DNA of 42,704 nucleotides from Flavobacterium glaciei (GTDB lineage: Bacteria > Bacteroidota > Bacteroidia > Flavobacteriales > Flavobacteriaceae): the NCBI RefSeq assembly GCF_003350545.1, contig NZ_QQBA01000019.1, positions 1-42,704 of the forward strand, in the 5' to 3' direction. The notes below the pieces were generated by a model that had not been told where the DNA came from, did no database searches, and worked only from the letters and a program-made list of their open reading frames with translations. The position numbers and the translations under genes were made by a program. Below, one piece after another: positions 24,852 to 33,916 of the stretch; positions within the stretch are counted from its first letter, which is position 1, and each line of letters opens with the position of its first letter.

Positions 24852-25874
24852 TCATTCTTGAAAGTTAATAGTTAATCCAAAAAGGCTTGTGTTTCCTGCC
24901 AATGTGTATCTAGAATAGGAATAATTAAATTTCAGTTTATTTAACTTAAGCCCAAAACCCAATGAAACTCCAGAAAAGTTACGTTGTTCTTGAAGGCGTA
25001 ATTCTTCAGCTCTTCGAAAATTATATCCCAAACGCAAATTAAATGCTTTTTTAGGAAAAAGCTCTACTCCTACAATTACATGTCGTAATGCATTATTGAC
25101 AAATGAAACTTTTTCTTCAGAATCTGTTCCATCAAAAGACGATTCAGCTCTGACAGGATTTGAAAAAGCTATATTCCATTGTTGTAAATTTTCTATTGTA
25201 AGATGCCAGCGAATTGGCACGTTTTCTAATTCTTGTGAAACACCAATAATTATTTCGAGTGGCAGTTTTTCCTTTATACCATTGTAAGTTGAAAATTGAG
25301 TTCCAATGTTTCTGACCGCCAATCCCCAATTTACGTCGTTTCTTTCATCAATATACAAAGCTCCAATATCAAGAGCCCCTCCAAAAGAATGATACGTTTC
25401 TAAACTAGAAGAAATTAGTTTTGCACTAGCTCCAAGATGAATATCAGTGAAAGGAATGTTGTAAGCATACCCAAAAGAAAGGGCTATTTCACTTCCTGTA
25501 AATTCAGTTGTTAGCTGACCATTTTCATCGTAGCCTTCAAAGTTACCGTAATTAACATAGTTTACACCAGCTTGAATAGTTTGTAAATGTCTGTCATAAG
25601 TATAAGCATACGATGCTGTTCCGTATGATACTTCTTTGAAATAACTTCCATAATTCAAAGCTAAATGATTGTCCATCTCAGCATTTATGGTTGCTGGATT
25701 AAAATGAACCTGATTGACATCATTATCATATATCGTAATTACTTTTCCTCCCAAGGCTGCTTGTCTTGGTGAAGTGACCAAATTCAAAAACTGATAGGTA
25801 TACTTACCTCCTATCTGACTGTATGAAACAGCGCAAATAATAAGGAAAAAGTATAATAGAAGTTTTTTTAACAT
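24852..25874 (-). CDS. porQ: Type IX secretion system protein PorQ
   Basis: A 340-residue outer-membrane beta-barrel of the PorV/PorQ (FadL-like) family, part of the type IX attachment machinery that acts with PorU, PorV and PorZ on cargo C-terminal domains. Residues 1-20 from the chosen start form a signal peptide (M-L-K-K-L-L-L-Y-F-F ... V-S-Y-S-Q). The mature N-terminus has the PorQ signature (Y-Q-F-L-N-L-V-T-S-P-R-Q-A-A-L-G-G-K), then N-P-A-T-I and alternating aromatic strands to the end (F-G-L-T-I-N-F-Q-E). An in-frame ATG 35 codons earlier would bury the signal peptide and is rejected. Together with cmk downstream, this order is familiar from Bacteroidota. Confidence 0.93.
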   Translation of the reverse strand: MLKKLLLYFFLIICAVSYSQIGGKYTYQFLNLVTSPRQAALGGKVITIYDNDVNQVHFNPATINAEMDNHLALNYGSYFKEVSYGTASYAYTYDRHLQTIQAGVNYVNYGNFEGYDENGQLTTEFTGSEIALSFGYAYNIPFTDIHLGASAKLISSSLETYHSFGGALDIGALYIDERNDVNWGLAVRNIGTQFSTYNGIKEKLPLEIIIGVSQELENVPIRWHLTIENLQQWNIAFSNPVRAESSFDGTDSEEKVSFVNNALRHVIVGVELFPKKAFNLRLGYNFRRAEELRLQEQRNFSGVSLGFGLKLNKLKFNYSYSRYTLAGNTSLFGLTINFQE

Positions 25875-25967
25875 GCTATAAATTGCAGTTGGTCTAAGGT
25901 AAAACGCAACTGCGAAGATAAAATTATAAATACAATAAATTGTAACTTTAAAACTCGTAATTACAAA

Positions 25968-26022
25968 TAAAAAATCCAAATTCTAAGTCTTGAAAATCAA
26001 GTTTTAGAATTCGGATTTTTAA
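25968..26022 (-). terminator. Intrinsic terminator of lon
   Basis: On the minus strand AAATCCGAATTCTAA pairs with TTAGAATTTGGATTT (one G-T), the stem continuing past a small internal loop with CTTG/CAAG, and a T-run follows. It lies just after the lon stop codon and separates lon from porQ. Confidence 0.88.
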
Positions 26023-26038
26023 TATTTAAAAAGTTTTT

Positions 26039-28492
26039 TTATGACAAAACTTTTGCATTTTTAACTTTCTGATCTGTTAAAGCAAATTTTAAGACTTCGC
26101 TCATTTCTTTAACATAATGAAAAGAAAGTCCTTCCAAATATTCTGGTTTTATTTCATCAATATCACTCTTGTTTTCATGACATAGAATTATTTCTTTGAT
26201 ATTGGCTCTTTTTGCCGCCAAGATTTTTTCTTTAATACCACCAACTGGTAATACTTTACCACGTAAGGTGATTTCTCCTGTCATGGCTAAGTTTTTCTTT
26301 ACTCGTCTTTGTGTAAATAATGAAACTAATGACGTCAACATTGCAATACCAGCACTTGGGCCATCTTTTGGGGTAGCCCCTTCAGGAACGTGCAAGTGAA
26401 TATTATATTTAGAAAGAATCTCGGAATCCAATCCTAAAAGTTTTGCATTGGCTTTGATGTATTCTAAAGCAATTGTTGCGGATTCTTTCATTACCGTACC
26501 TAAATTACCAGTAATTGTCATCGTTCCTTTTCCAGGAGAAAGCAACGATTCTATGAACAGAATGTCACCACCAACAGAAGTCCATGCCAAACCAGTTACT
26601 ACACCGGCAACATCATTGTTTTCGTATTTATCTCTTTCTAATCTTGGAACACCAAGTGTTTTTATGATGTCTTCATCGGTTACTTTTTTGTTATACTCTT
26701 CTTCCATTGCCACAGATTTTGCTGCGTTTCGGATTACTTGAGCAATTTTAGCTTCTAAACCACGAACTCCAGATTCACGGGTATATCCCTCAACAATTTT
26801 TTCTAATTGTTTTTTTCCAATGGTTAAATCTTTGGTCGTCAAACCGTGTTCTTTTAATTGTCTTGGGAACAAATGCTGGCGCGCAATTTCTACTTTTTCT
26901 TCTATAGTATAACCAGACATTTTGATGATTTCCATTCTGTCTCGCAACGCCGGTTGAATTGCAGCCATATTATTAGAAGTCGCAATAAACATCACTTTAG
27001 ACAAATCATATCCCATTTCAAGGAAATTATCATAAAAAGAATTGTTTTGTTCCGGATCTAAAACCTCTAATAATGCAGAAGATGGATCACCCTGATTACT
27101 GTTTGACAGTTTGTCAATTTCATCCAAAACAAAAACTGGATTTGAAGTTCCCGCTTTTTTCAAACTTTGAATAATTCTTCCTGGCATCGCGCCAATATAG
27201 GTTTTTCTATGTCCACGAATTTCCGCTTCATCACGCAATCCACCTAATGAAATTCTAACATATTTTCTACCCAAGGCTTCTGCAATGGAGCGTCCAATAG
27301 AAGTCTTACCAACTCCCGGAGGTCCTGTTAAACATATAATTGGGGACTTCATATCATTTCGCAATTTTAAAACTGCCAAATGTTCTATCATTCTTTTCTT
27401 GACATCTTCAAGACCAAAATGATCTCTGTCCAATATTTTTTGAGCTCTTTTTAAATCAAAAATATCTTTGGAATATTCGTTCCAAGGCAATTCTAAAAAC
27501 AACTCTAAATAATTTCGTTGAATTCCAAAATCTGGCGCTTGAGGATTCATACGACGCATTTTAGACAATTCTTTATCAAAATGTTTTTTAGTCTTCTCGT
27601 CCCAACTTTTGGTTAATGATTTTTGCATCATCTCGTCCATTTCTTCCTCTTGAGAAACGCCACCCAATTCTTCTTGAATGGTTTTCATTTGTTGGTGCAA
27701 GAAATATTCACGTTGTTGTTGGTCTAAATCGAAACGAACTTTTGATTGAATATCATTTTTCAATTCGAGTTTTTGCAACTCAATATTCATGTAACGAAGT
27801 GTTTCTAAAGCCCTTCCTTTCAATTCATTAATCGCCAGTAAATCTTGTTTTTCTTTAACAGAAAGATTCATGTTAGAGGTAACAAAATTGATCAGAAATG
27901 ATTGGCTTTCAATATTTTTGATTGCAAAAGTCGCCTCACTTGGAATGTTTGGACTTTCTTTGATAATTTGAATTGCTAATTCTTTAATAGAATCTAGAAT
28001 TGCAACAAATTCAGTATCATTTTTCTTTGGTCTTTTTTCAGGAACTTCCTTTATTTTTGCAGTTATATATGGAGACTCTTCAATAACAGCATCAATTTCG
28101 AAACGTTTTTTTCCTTGAAGAATTACAGTTACATTCCCGTCAGGCATTTTTAACACACGCAAAATACGCGCAACAGTACCTATTTTATGAATATCGTCCT
28201 TTGTTGGATCTTCATCCTCCTCATTGATTTGTGCTACCACACCTATCGTTTTACCAGCGGCATTAGCGTCATTAATCAATTTAATTGATTTATCACGTCC
28301 AGCGGTAATAGGTATTACAACTCCAGGAAATAAAACCATATTTCGTAATGGTAAAATAGCTAATAATTCCGGTAATGCCTCATTATTCATTTCCTCCTCG
28401 TCCTCTGGAGTCAAAAGTGGAATTAAATCTGCTTCTGAATCAAATTCCTGAAGTGACAGATTGTCAATAGTAAGTATTTTATGATTTGACAT
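26039..28492 (-). CDS. lon: Lon protease (endopeptidase La)
   Basis: An 817-residue ATP-dependent serine protease that degrades misfolded and regulatory proteins in the cytoplasm as a hexamer. The N-terminal LON substrate domain lies at about 44-240 (L-P-L-R-N-M-V-L-F-P-G), followed by a coiled-coil region (about 250-330). The AAA+ module has Walker A G-P-P-G-V-G-K-T at 390-397 and V-F-V-L-D-E-I-D-K as Walker B. The C-terminal protease domain has the Ser-Lys dyad Ser713 (D-G-P-S-A-G) and Lys756 (G-G-I-K-E-K). Length matches Bacteroidota LonA. It has a -7 element upstream and a terminator downstream, so it is its own unit, transcribed toward porQ. Confidence 0.98.
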   Translation of the reverse strand: MSNHKILTIDNLSLQEFDSEADLIPLLTPEDEEEMNNEALPELLAILPLRNMVLFPGVVIPITAGRDKSIKLINDANAAGKTIGVVAQINEEDEDPTKDDIHKIGTVARILRVLKMPDGNVTVILQGKKRFEIDAVIEESPYITAKIKEVPEKRPKKNDTEFVAILDSIKELAIQIIKESPNIPSEATFAIKNIESQSFLINFVTSNMNLSVKEKQDLLAINELKGRALETLRYMNIELQKLELKNDIQSKVRFDLDQQQREYFLHQQMKTIQEELGGVSQEEEMDEMMQKSLTKSWDEKTKKHFDKELSKMRRMNPQAPDFGIQRNYLELFLELPWNEYSKDIFDLKRAQKILDRDHFGLEDVKKRMIEHLAVLKLRNDMKSPIICLTGPPGVGKTSIGRSIAEALGRKYVRISLGGLRDEAEIRGHRKTYIGAMPGRIIQSLKKAGTSNPVFVLDEIDKLSNSNQGDPSSALLEVLDPEQNNSFYDNFLEMGYDLSKVMFIATSNNMAAIQPALRDRMEIIKMSGYTIEEKVEIARQHLFPRQLKEHGLTTKDLTIGKKQLEKIVEGYTRESGVRGLEAKIAQVIRNAAKSVAMEEEYNKKVTDEDIIKTLGVPRLERDKYENNDVAGVVTGLAWTSVGGDILFIESLLSPGKGTMTITGNLGTVMKESATIALEYIKANAKLLGLDSEILSKYNIHLHVPEGATPKDGPSAGIAMLTSLVSLFTQRRVKKNLAMTGEITLRGKVLPVGGIKEKILAAKRANIKEIILCHENKSDIDEIKPEYLEGLSFHYVKEMSEVLKFALTDQKVKNAKVLS

Positions 28493-28925
28493 ATATTATT
28501 TAAGTCTTTTTGTCATTAAAAAATTCATTCTTTAAGCAAATATAAGGTTTCAAAATAGTCTTTTTAGATAAAAACAATGTTTAATCTTTAATATTTGCAT
28601 AACGGTAAAAGTGTCAATCTTTGTGCCAAAACAAAGTCTATTAGTCCATTTTTTTATTGCAAAGTGATATTTTATTTACACAAAACAAGTTTAAATTAAA
28701 CCTTTCAGAGCTCAACAATTCTGATATAATAACTAAACAAAATAATTATAACAATATCTAAATCAGCAGACAACACTATTTATAGCTGTGAATGCATTCA
28801 TGCCAAATTATTAAGTTCTGTAGATATTGAATATAAAGGAAATTAAAAAAAAGATAATAATTTGACTAGCATAGGAAACATTTCAAAGTGGAAACGTTAA
28901 GTTTATCGTATTAAACTAAGGTGTT
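28493..28925. other. Gene-free 433-base spacer between lon and the UMF1-type MFS gene
   Basis: AT-rich, without an ORF above about 12 codons that looks coding and with no RNA I can name. Two notable bits: the lon -7 element (28537-28544), and, at its low-complexity right end, a stem (28918-28927 / 28936-28945) followed by T7 on the plus strand, overlapping the end of the MFS coding region. Confidence 0.5.
28537..28544 (-). promoter_or_regulatory. Candidate -7 element of lon
   Basis: The minus strand reads TATATTTG, an exact TAnnTTTG match, 44 bases before the lon start codon. No clear TTG lies at the usual distance. Confidence 0.45.
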
Positions 28926-30254
28926 TTATGAATTCAAGACACCTTTTTTTGGCACTCTTCTTAATAAAATAACAGCCACAACAAAAAATACACCCAGAAA
29001 TACAATCGCAAGTCTCGGGCTACCGGTAATTTGGTCAATTATTCCATAAACTAACATACCTATAACTATTCCTATTTTTTCAGCTACATCATAAAAACTA
29101 AAAAAAGAAGCCGTGTCCTGCGTTTCTGGTAATAATTTAGAATAAGTAGAACGCGATAAAGCCTGAATTCCTCCCATCACAAGGCCAACAAAACTAGCCA
29201 TAATATAAAATTGTATGGGTTGTGTAATAATATAAGCACCTGCACATAGCAATACCCAGAAACAATTAATACCAATCAATGTAGGAATGTTACCAAATTT
29301 AGCTGAAGCTTTTGAAGTTAAAAAAGCACCCAACACTGCTACTAATTGTATCAGTAAAATACATATTATCAATCCTATGGTTCCCTCCTCTTTTGAAGAC
29401 CAATCAATTTCTTGTGCTCCAAAGTAAGTAGCAACAAGCATTACCGTTTGTACGGCCATACTTGAAACAAAGAAACTTCCTAAGTATCGTTTTAATGCAA
29501 TGTTCTCATTTAATAAAAACCATACTTTTCTTAACTCTTTAAAACCATTAAAGACAACATGGTGTGTTACTTTACGGTCAGCATTTTTATTGCCTTTTGG
29601 CAAAAAATAATAGGTGTACTGACTGAATAAAATCCACCAGACACCCACCATAACAAATGAATATCGCATAGCTTTCATCGCTGCTTCTCCGTCAGTTCCT
29701 GTGATTCCAAAAAGTTTTGGTTTCATAATCATCGCTAAATTGATAATCAATAAAATTACACTTCCAATATATCCTAAAGAATATCCTTTGGCACTGATCT
29801 TATCTTGTTGCTCTTCAAAAGCTATGTCTGGCAAATAGGAATTATAAAAAACCAAACTCCCCCAATACCCAATCAATCCAAAAAAGTAAAATGCCAAACC
29901 AATATATATATTTTCAAGGTTGAACCAATACAATCCCATGCACGACAATGCTCCCAAATAGCAAAAGAACTTCATGAATGATTTTTTATCGCCAACATAA
30001 TCAGCTATACCCGATAATAATGGAGAAATAAAAGCAACCAATAAAAATGCAAAAGCAGTTATGAAACTGATTAAAGCGGAATTTTTAAGATGTAAACCAA
30101 AAACATCAATATAATGATCTCGTTCAGAAAATAAAGCTTCGTAAAAAATTGGAAAAACCGCAGATGCTATGGTAAGGGTATAAACTGAATTTGCCCAATC
30201 ATAAAAAGCCCAAGCATTTAATAATTTCTTACTACCTTTTTGTAAATCTGCCAT
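28926..30254 (-). CDS. MFS transporter of the UMF1 (Atg22-like) type
   Basis: A 442-residue, 12-helix inner-membrane permease of the major facilitator superfamily. The N-terminal W-A-F-Y-D-W-A-N-S-V-Y (about 15-25) and Y-N-S-Y-L-P-D-I-A (about 135-143) motifs place it in the UMF1/Atg22-like group of putative amino-acid or peptide effluxers. A conserved G-G-I-Q-A-L-S-R-S-T-Y motif (about 365-375) lies in the second half, as in relatives. The substrate is not established. It is followed, after a 173-base gap on its upstream side, by the M48 protease gene, whose terminator separates the two. Confidence 0.88.
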   Translation of the reverse strand: MADLQKGSKKLLNAWAFYDWANSVYTLTIASAVFPIFYEALFSERDHYIDVFGLHLKNSALISFITAFAFLLVAFISPLLSGIADYVGDKKSFMKFFCYLGALSCMGLYWFNLENIYIGLAFYFFGLIGYWGSLVFYNSYLPDIAFEEQQDKISAKGYSLGYIGSVILLIINLAMIMKPKLFGITGTDGEAAMKAMRYSFVMVGVWWILFSQYTYYFLPKGNKNADRKVTHHVVFNGFKELRKVWFLLNENIALKRYLGSFFVSSMAVQTVMLVATYFGAQEIDWSSKEEGTIGLIICILLIQLVAVLGAFLTSKASAKFGNIPTLIGINCFWVLLCAGAYIITQPIQFYIMASFVGLVMGGIQALSRSTYSKLLPETQDTASFFSFYDVAEKIGIVIGMLVYGIIDQITGSPRLAIVFLGVFFVVAVILLRRVPKKGVLNS

Positions 30255-30373
30255 AATTAATTTTTATGATGCGAATTTATTTATTTTTCCGAAAGAACAG
30301 TGAAAAAAGTCATTAAATTATGCGTTATCAAATTATAAATAAAAATTAATATTAAGAAATATCTATAAGTTAT

Positions 30374-30408
30374 AACAAAAAAAGCTATCCCTTTTGAGGA
30401 TAGCTTAA
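30374..30408 (-). terminator. Intrinsic terminator of the M48 protease gene
   Basis: On the minus strand AAGCTATCC pairs exactly with GGATAGCTT around a seven-base loop, followed by T7, about 20 bases after the M48 stop codon. Confidence 0.9.
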
Positions 30409-30427
30409 ACTATTTTTCAGATAAAAT

Positions 30428-31243
30428 TTATTTGTAAATAACTCCAACTTTGGCTGCTAAAGCTTTAGCTTCTGGAATTAATGCTTGTAAGTTTGCAATT
30501 CTTGTGGCGTCAGATGGGTGTGTACTCATAAATTCTGGTGGTGCTTGTCCAGCTGATTGTGCAGACATTCTTTGCCAGAATGTAATTGATTGATCCGGAT
30601 TATATCCTGCAATTGCCATTAAAGTAAGACCAATTTTATCTGCTTCCGTTTCGTGATTTCTACTAAAAGGAAGCATTACACCAAACTGAGATCCTAAACC
30701 ATACGCTTGACCCCATATTTGTTGAGTTTGTTCACTTTTACCCCCAGTGGCAACTGCTACTCCTACAGCTCCTAATTGTTGCAATTGTGCAGCACTCATA
30801 CGTTGTGCTCCATGGTTTGCCAATGCATGAGTAACTTCATGTGCCATTACAGTAGCTAAACCTCCATCATCTTTCGTGATTGGCAAGATTCCAGAATAAA
30901 TAACAATTTTTCCTCCAGGCATACACCAAGCGTTTACTTCTTTACTTTCTATTAATTTATATTCCCAACGGTAATCTTGTAAATATTGTGATTGCCCTAA
31001 ATAAATTAAATATTTTTCGGCAGCAGCCTTAATACGCAAACCAACTGTTTCTACTTTTTTAGCATCAGCAGTCCCAGTAATTACCTTATTTTCTTTTAAG
31101 AAGGTACCATATTGTTGAAAAGAAGTTGGAAACAACTCACTGTTTGAAACAAAATTTAAACTTTTTTTACCTGTTAATGGATTCGTTGCACAAGAATAAA
31201 CTAATCCTACTGCAAAAATCCCTGCTATTAAATGCTTTTTCAT
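30428..31243 (-). CDS. M48-family metalloprotease lipoprotein
   Basis: A 271-residue zinc metalloprotease of the M48 family (Ste24/BepA/LoiP relatives), thought to act in envelope protein quality control. Residues 1-17 are a signal peptide ending V-Y-S-C with lipidated Cys18. The following residues (A-T-N-P-L-T-G) lack an acidic surface-export signal, so an inner-facing, periplasmic position is inferred. The zinc site is H-E-V-T-H at 135-139 (catalytic Glu136), and the third ligand is Glu200 in N-H-E-T-E-A-D. No transmembrane helices interrupt it, unlike HtpX. A TATTTTTG -7-like element (31268-31275) is 25 bases upstream. Terminated separately. Confidence 0.93.
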   Translation of the reverse strand: MKKHLIAGIFAVGLVYSCATNPLTGKKSLNFVSNSELFPTSFQQYGTFLKENKVITGTADAKKVETVGLRIKAAAEKYLIYLGQSQYLQDYRWEYKLIESKEVNAWCMPGGKIVIYSGILPITKDDGGLATVMAHEVTHALANHGAQRMSAAQLQQLGAVGVAVATGGKSEQTQQIWGQAYGLGSQFGVMLPFSRNHETEADKIGLTLMAIAGYNPDQSITFWQRMSAQSAGQAPPEFMSTHPSDATRIANLQALIPEAKALAAKVGVIYK

Positions 31244-31332
31244 AATTTTTATATTTTAAATGTCAAACAAAAATACAATTATAATAATAATTTAAATTTA
31301 CATAATTAAATATAAATGTATCAACTTTTTTG

Positions 31333-33732
31333 TTATTCTCCTGTAATATGAAAGGCCGTAAACCCTTTATCAATAATTATATAATTTTCAATATCTAAGG
31401 TATTTTTATCAAACGAAACTTCTACATTATCTATTTCGATCATTTTGACTTTAAATGGTAGACCAATTAAATTTATTCTATATTTAGTATAATTTGTATC
31501 GTATTTTCCTTCTTTATGCAATTGTATAATCAGTTCTTTTTCTTTGCCTGTGGCTTGAAATGATAGAAAGCTGTATCGCCCTTTTTTGTAATCATAACCA
31601 TCTTGAGCATCCTCATACACTACTGATTTTTCTTTTCCGTCTTTGTAGTAAACATCTAATATTAATTCATCAAATTCTAATTCTCCAACGTATTGTTGAA
31701 CAGGATATTTAGGGATAATGGCACCTGCTTTTACGAAAATTGGAATCTGATCAAATTTAGTGTCAACCCATATTTCTTTTCCTCCTTTTATTTCTTCATT
31801 GGTCCAATAATTATACCATTGTCCACGAGGAATATACATTCTTCTGCCCACAGCATTTGGTTCTAAAATTGGACAAACTAATATTTGGTTTCCAAAAACA
31901 AATTCATCATTTCTGTAATGTGTTTGAATATCATCTTGATCATAATACACTAATGGTTTCAGCATAGGAATTCCTTCCTCAATATATTGCCAAAACATAG
32001 TGTATAAATACGGTAATAATTGATATCTCAAATTGACAAATTTTCTAGTGATATCAATAACTTCTTCATCAAAAGCCCATGGTTCCTGATCGCCATGATC
32101 TCCAGAAGAGTGTGTTCTGCAAAAAGGATGAAAAACACCCAGTTGAATCCAACGAGCGTATAATTCTCCCGAAGGTTGCTCAGCAAATCCACCAATATCT
32201 GAACCTGTAAATCCCATCCCGGAAATTGACATTCGTTGTACTTGAATATTGGCAATCCATAAATGTTCCCAAGTAGCCACATTATCTCCTGTCCAAGAGG
32301 ACGTGTAGCGTTGCGCTCCCGCGTATGCTGATCTTGTGATTACAAAAGGTCTTTTTGGATACGCAAATCGTTTCACACCATGATAGGTTGCTCTAGCCAT
32401 TTGGGTACCGTAAATGTTGTGTGCTTTTCTATGACTGCAAGGATTTCCATCATAATCATGGCGTACATCCATGGGAAATGTTTTATTTGGAACCTCCATT
32501 ACTGCGGGTTCATTCATGTCATTCCACACTCCTTTTACTCCAATATCTGAAATAAGTTCTTTAAATAATCCTGCCCACCATTCTCGTACTGCAGGGTTTG
32601 TATAATCCGGAAAATTACATTCTCCTGGCCATACTTTTCCTTTCATATAGGGTCCATCTGCTCGTTTGCAGAAATAATCGTTCTCTAAAGCTTCTTTGTA
32701 AACTGAATATTCTTTGTCAATTTTTATTCCTGGATCAATAATCACCACTGTTTTAAAACCATCTTCGGCTAATTCAGCGACCATTCTTTTGGGGTCAGGA
32801 AAATGTTCTTTATTCCAAGTGAAACATCGAAAACCTTCCATGTAATCAATGTCTAAATACAATGCATCGCATGGAATTTTCAATTCTCTGAATTTAGATG
32901 CTATTTCTTTTAAATTACTTTCAGGATAATAACTCCATTTACATTGGTGGTACCCCAGTGCCCATAGTGGCGGTAATTCTGGTTTTCCAGTCAAATCAGA
33001 GTAAGTGGTAACCACATCTTGCATTTTTGGTCCGTAAATGAAATAATAATTCATCTCGCCACCTTCAGCCCAAAAACTAGTTACATTTCTTCTTTCGTGA
33101 CAAAAATCAAAATAAGTTCTAAATGTATTATCAAAGAAAATACCGTAGGATTGCTTGTTTTGTAATCCAATATAAAACGGAACTACTTTATATAAAGGTT
33201 CTTGGTCTTTTTGAAAAGCATATTGATCTGTTGCAAAATTTTCCAGTCTTTTTCCTTTCAAATTCATTTGGGTTGCTTTATCACCAAGTCCATAAAAGCA
33301 CTCCCCATCTTTTGAAGATTTACTCATTTTTACGATATTTCCACCGTATTCATAGCTTTCTTCCCAATGAAAACCTAGTTCATCCTCTAAAATTATATTG
33401 TCTTCCAAATCATAAATAGACAATCTCATATCTATTTTTTGAATTCTGCATTTTACTTTACTAGTTATTATCTGATAATAGTTTTCTAACTCTGAAACCT
33501 TCAGAAAATTATAACCATGTAAATGACTTTTATCTATAGCATAAGAAAAATCTTTACTAAAATAACCTTTAGTGGTAAATCTAAATCGGATTAAACTATC
33601 TCTTAAGACAGTTACTTTTAATATGACACTATTATCGGTATGAAAATATATTGAGTCTACTTCATGCTCAAAAGAAACTATTTTTGTGGGATATAGATCT
33701 CCTTTATATTCTAATTCAGTATTTGTAATCAT
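31333..33732 (-). CDS. GH31 alpha-glucosidase
   Basis: A 799-residue glycoside hydrolase of family 31. The N-terminal beta-sandwich (about 1-240) is followed by a (beta/alpha)8 barrel, then C-terminal sheets. The nucleophile is Asp405 in W-N-D-M-N-E-P, and the acid/base Asp483 in W-T-G-D-N. Substrate-site motifs include P-P-L-W-A-L-G-Y-H-Q and D-A-L-Y-L-D-I-D-Y. There is no signal peptide, so it is cytosolic, consistent with trimming intracellular alpha-glucans next to the glycogen genes. Other alpha-glycosides cannot be excluded. The ATG at 33732 is preferred over 33765: a -7 element TATTTTTG (33775-33782) would place transcription start too close to the upstream ATG. Confidence 0.93.
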   Translation of the reverse strand: MITNTELEYKGDLYPTKIVSFEHEVDSIYFHTDNSVILKVTVLRDSLIRFRFTTKGYFSKDFSYAIDKSHLHGYNFLKVSELENYYQIITSKVKCRIQKIDMRLSIYDLEDNIILEDELGFHWEESYEYGGNIVKMSKSSKDGECFYGLGDKATQMNLKGKRLENFATDQYAFQKDQEPLYKVVPFYIGLQNKQSYGIFFDNTFRTYFDFCHERRNVTSFWAEGGEMNYYFIYGPKMQDVVTTYSDLTGKPELPPLWALGYHQCKWSYYPESNLKEIASKFRELKIPCDALYLDIDYMEGFRCFTWNKEHFPDPKRMVAELAEDGFKTVVIIDPGIKIDKEYSVYKEALENDYFCKRADGPYMKGKVWPGECNFPDYTNPAVREWWAGLFKELISDIGVKGVWNDMNEPAVMEVPNKTFPMDVRHDYDGNPCSHRKAHNIYGTQMARATYHGVKRFAYPKRPFVITRSAYAGAQRYTSSWTGDNVATWEHLWIANIQVQRMSISGMGFTGSDIGGFAEQPSGELYARWIQLGVFHPFCRTHSSGDHGDQEPWAFDEEVIDITRKFVNLRYQLLPYLYTMFWQYIEEGIPMLKPLVYYDQDDIQTHYRNDEFVFGNQILVCPILEPNAVGRRMYIPRGQWYNYWTNEEIKGGKEIWVDTKFDQIPIFVKAGAIIPKYPVQQYVGELEFDELILDVYYKDGKEKSVVYEDAQDGYDYKKGRYSFLSFQATGKEKELIIQLHKEGKYDTNYTKYRINLIGLPFKVKMIEIDNVEVSFDKNTLDIENYIIIDKGFTAFHITGE

Positions 33733-33774
33733 TTTATATGGTATTAATTTTAATCTTTTTCTCAATCATACTTA

Positions 33775-33782
33775 CAAAAATA
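33775..33782 (-). promoter_or_regulatory. Candidate -7 element of the GH31 gene
   Basis: The minus strand reads TATTTTTG, matching TAnnTTTG, 43 bases before the preferred GH31 start. No -33 TTG is visible at the usual distance. With the hairpin at 33864-33892 it suggests that GH31 can be expressed apart from glgA-glgC-glgB. Confidence 0.4.
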
Positions 33783-33859
33783 CTTTGTAAACACTTAAAT
33801 ATGTACAGTTTATTCTAAAAAAAATTATCGTTTATTAATATTCAACAAACATCACTATA

Positions 33860-33895
33860 AAATAATGGTTTCCATATAATATGAAAACCATTTGA
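33860..33895 (-). terminator. Terminator-like hairpin after glgB
   Basis: On the minus strand AATGGTTTTCATA pairs with TATGGAAACCATT (one G-T) around a three-base loop, followed by ATTTTA. It begins 25 bases after the glgB stop codon. The T-tract is short, so read-through into the GH31 gene is likely. Confidence 0.65.
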
Positions 33896-33916
33896 TATAT
33901 TAACAAAAAAATGTGC

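Noticed and set aside
25875..25979. A 35-codon extension of porQ
   Set aside because: It would bury the clear signal peptide that begins at M-L-K-K.
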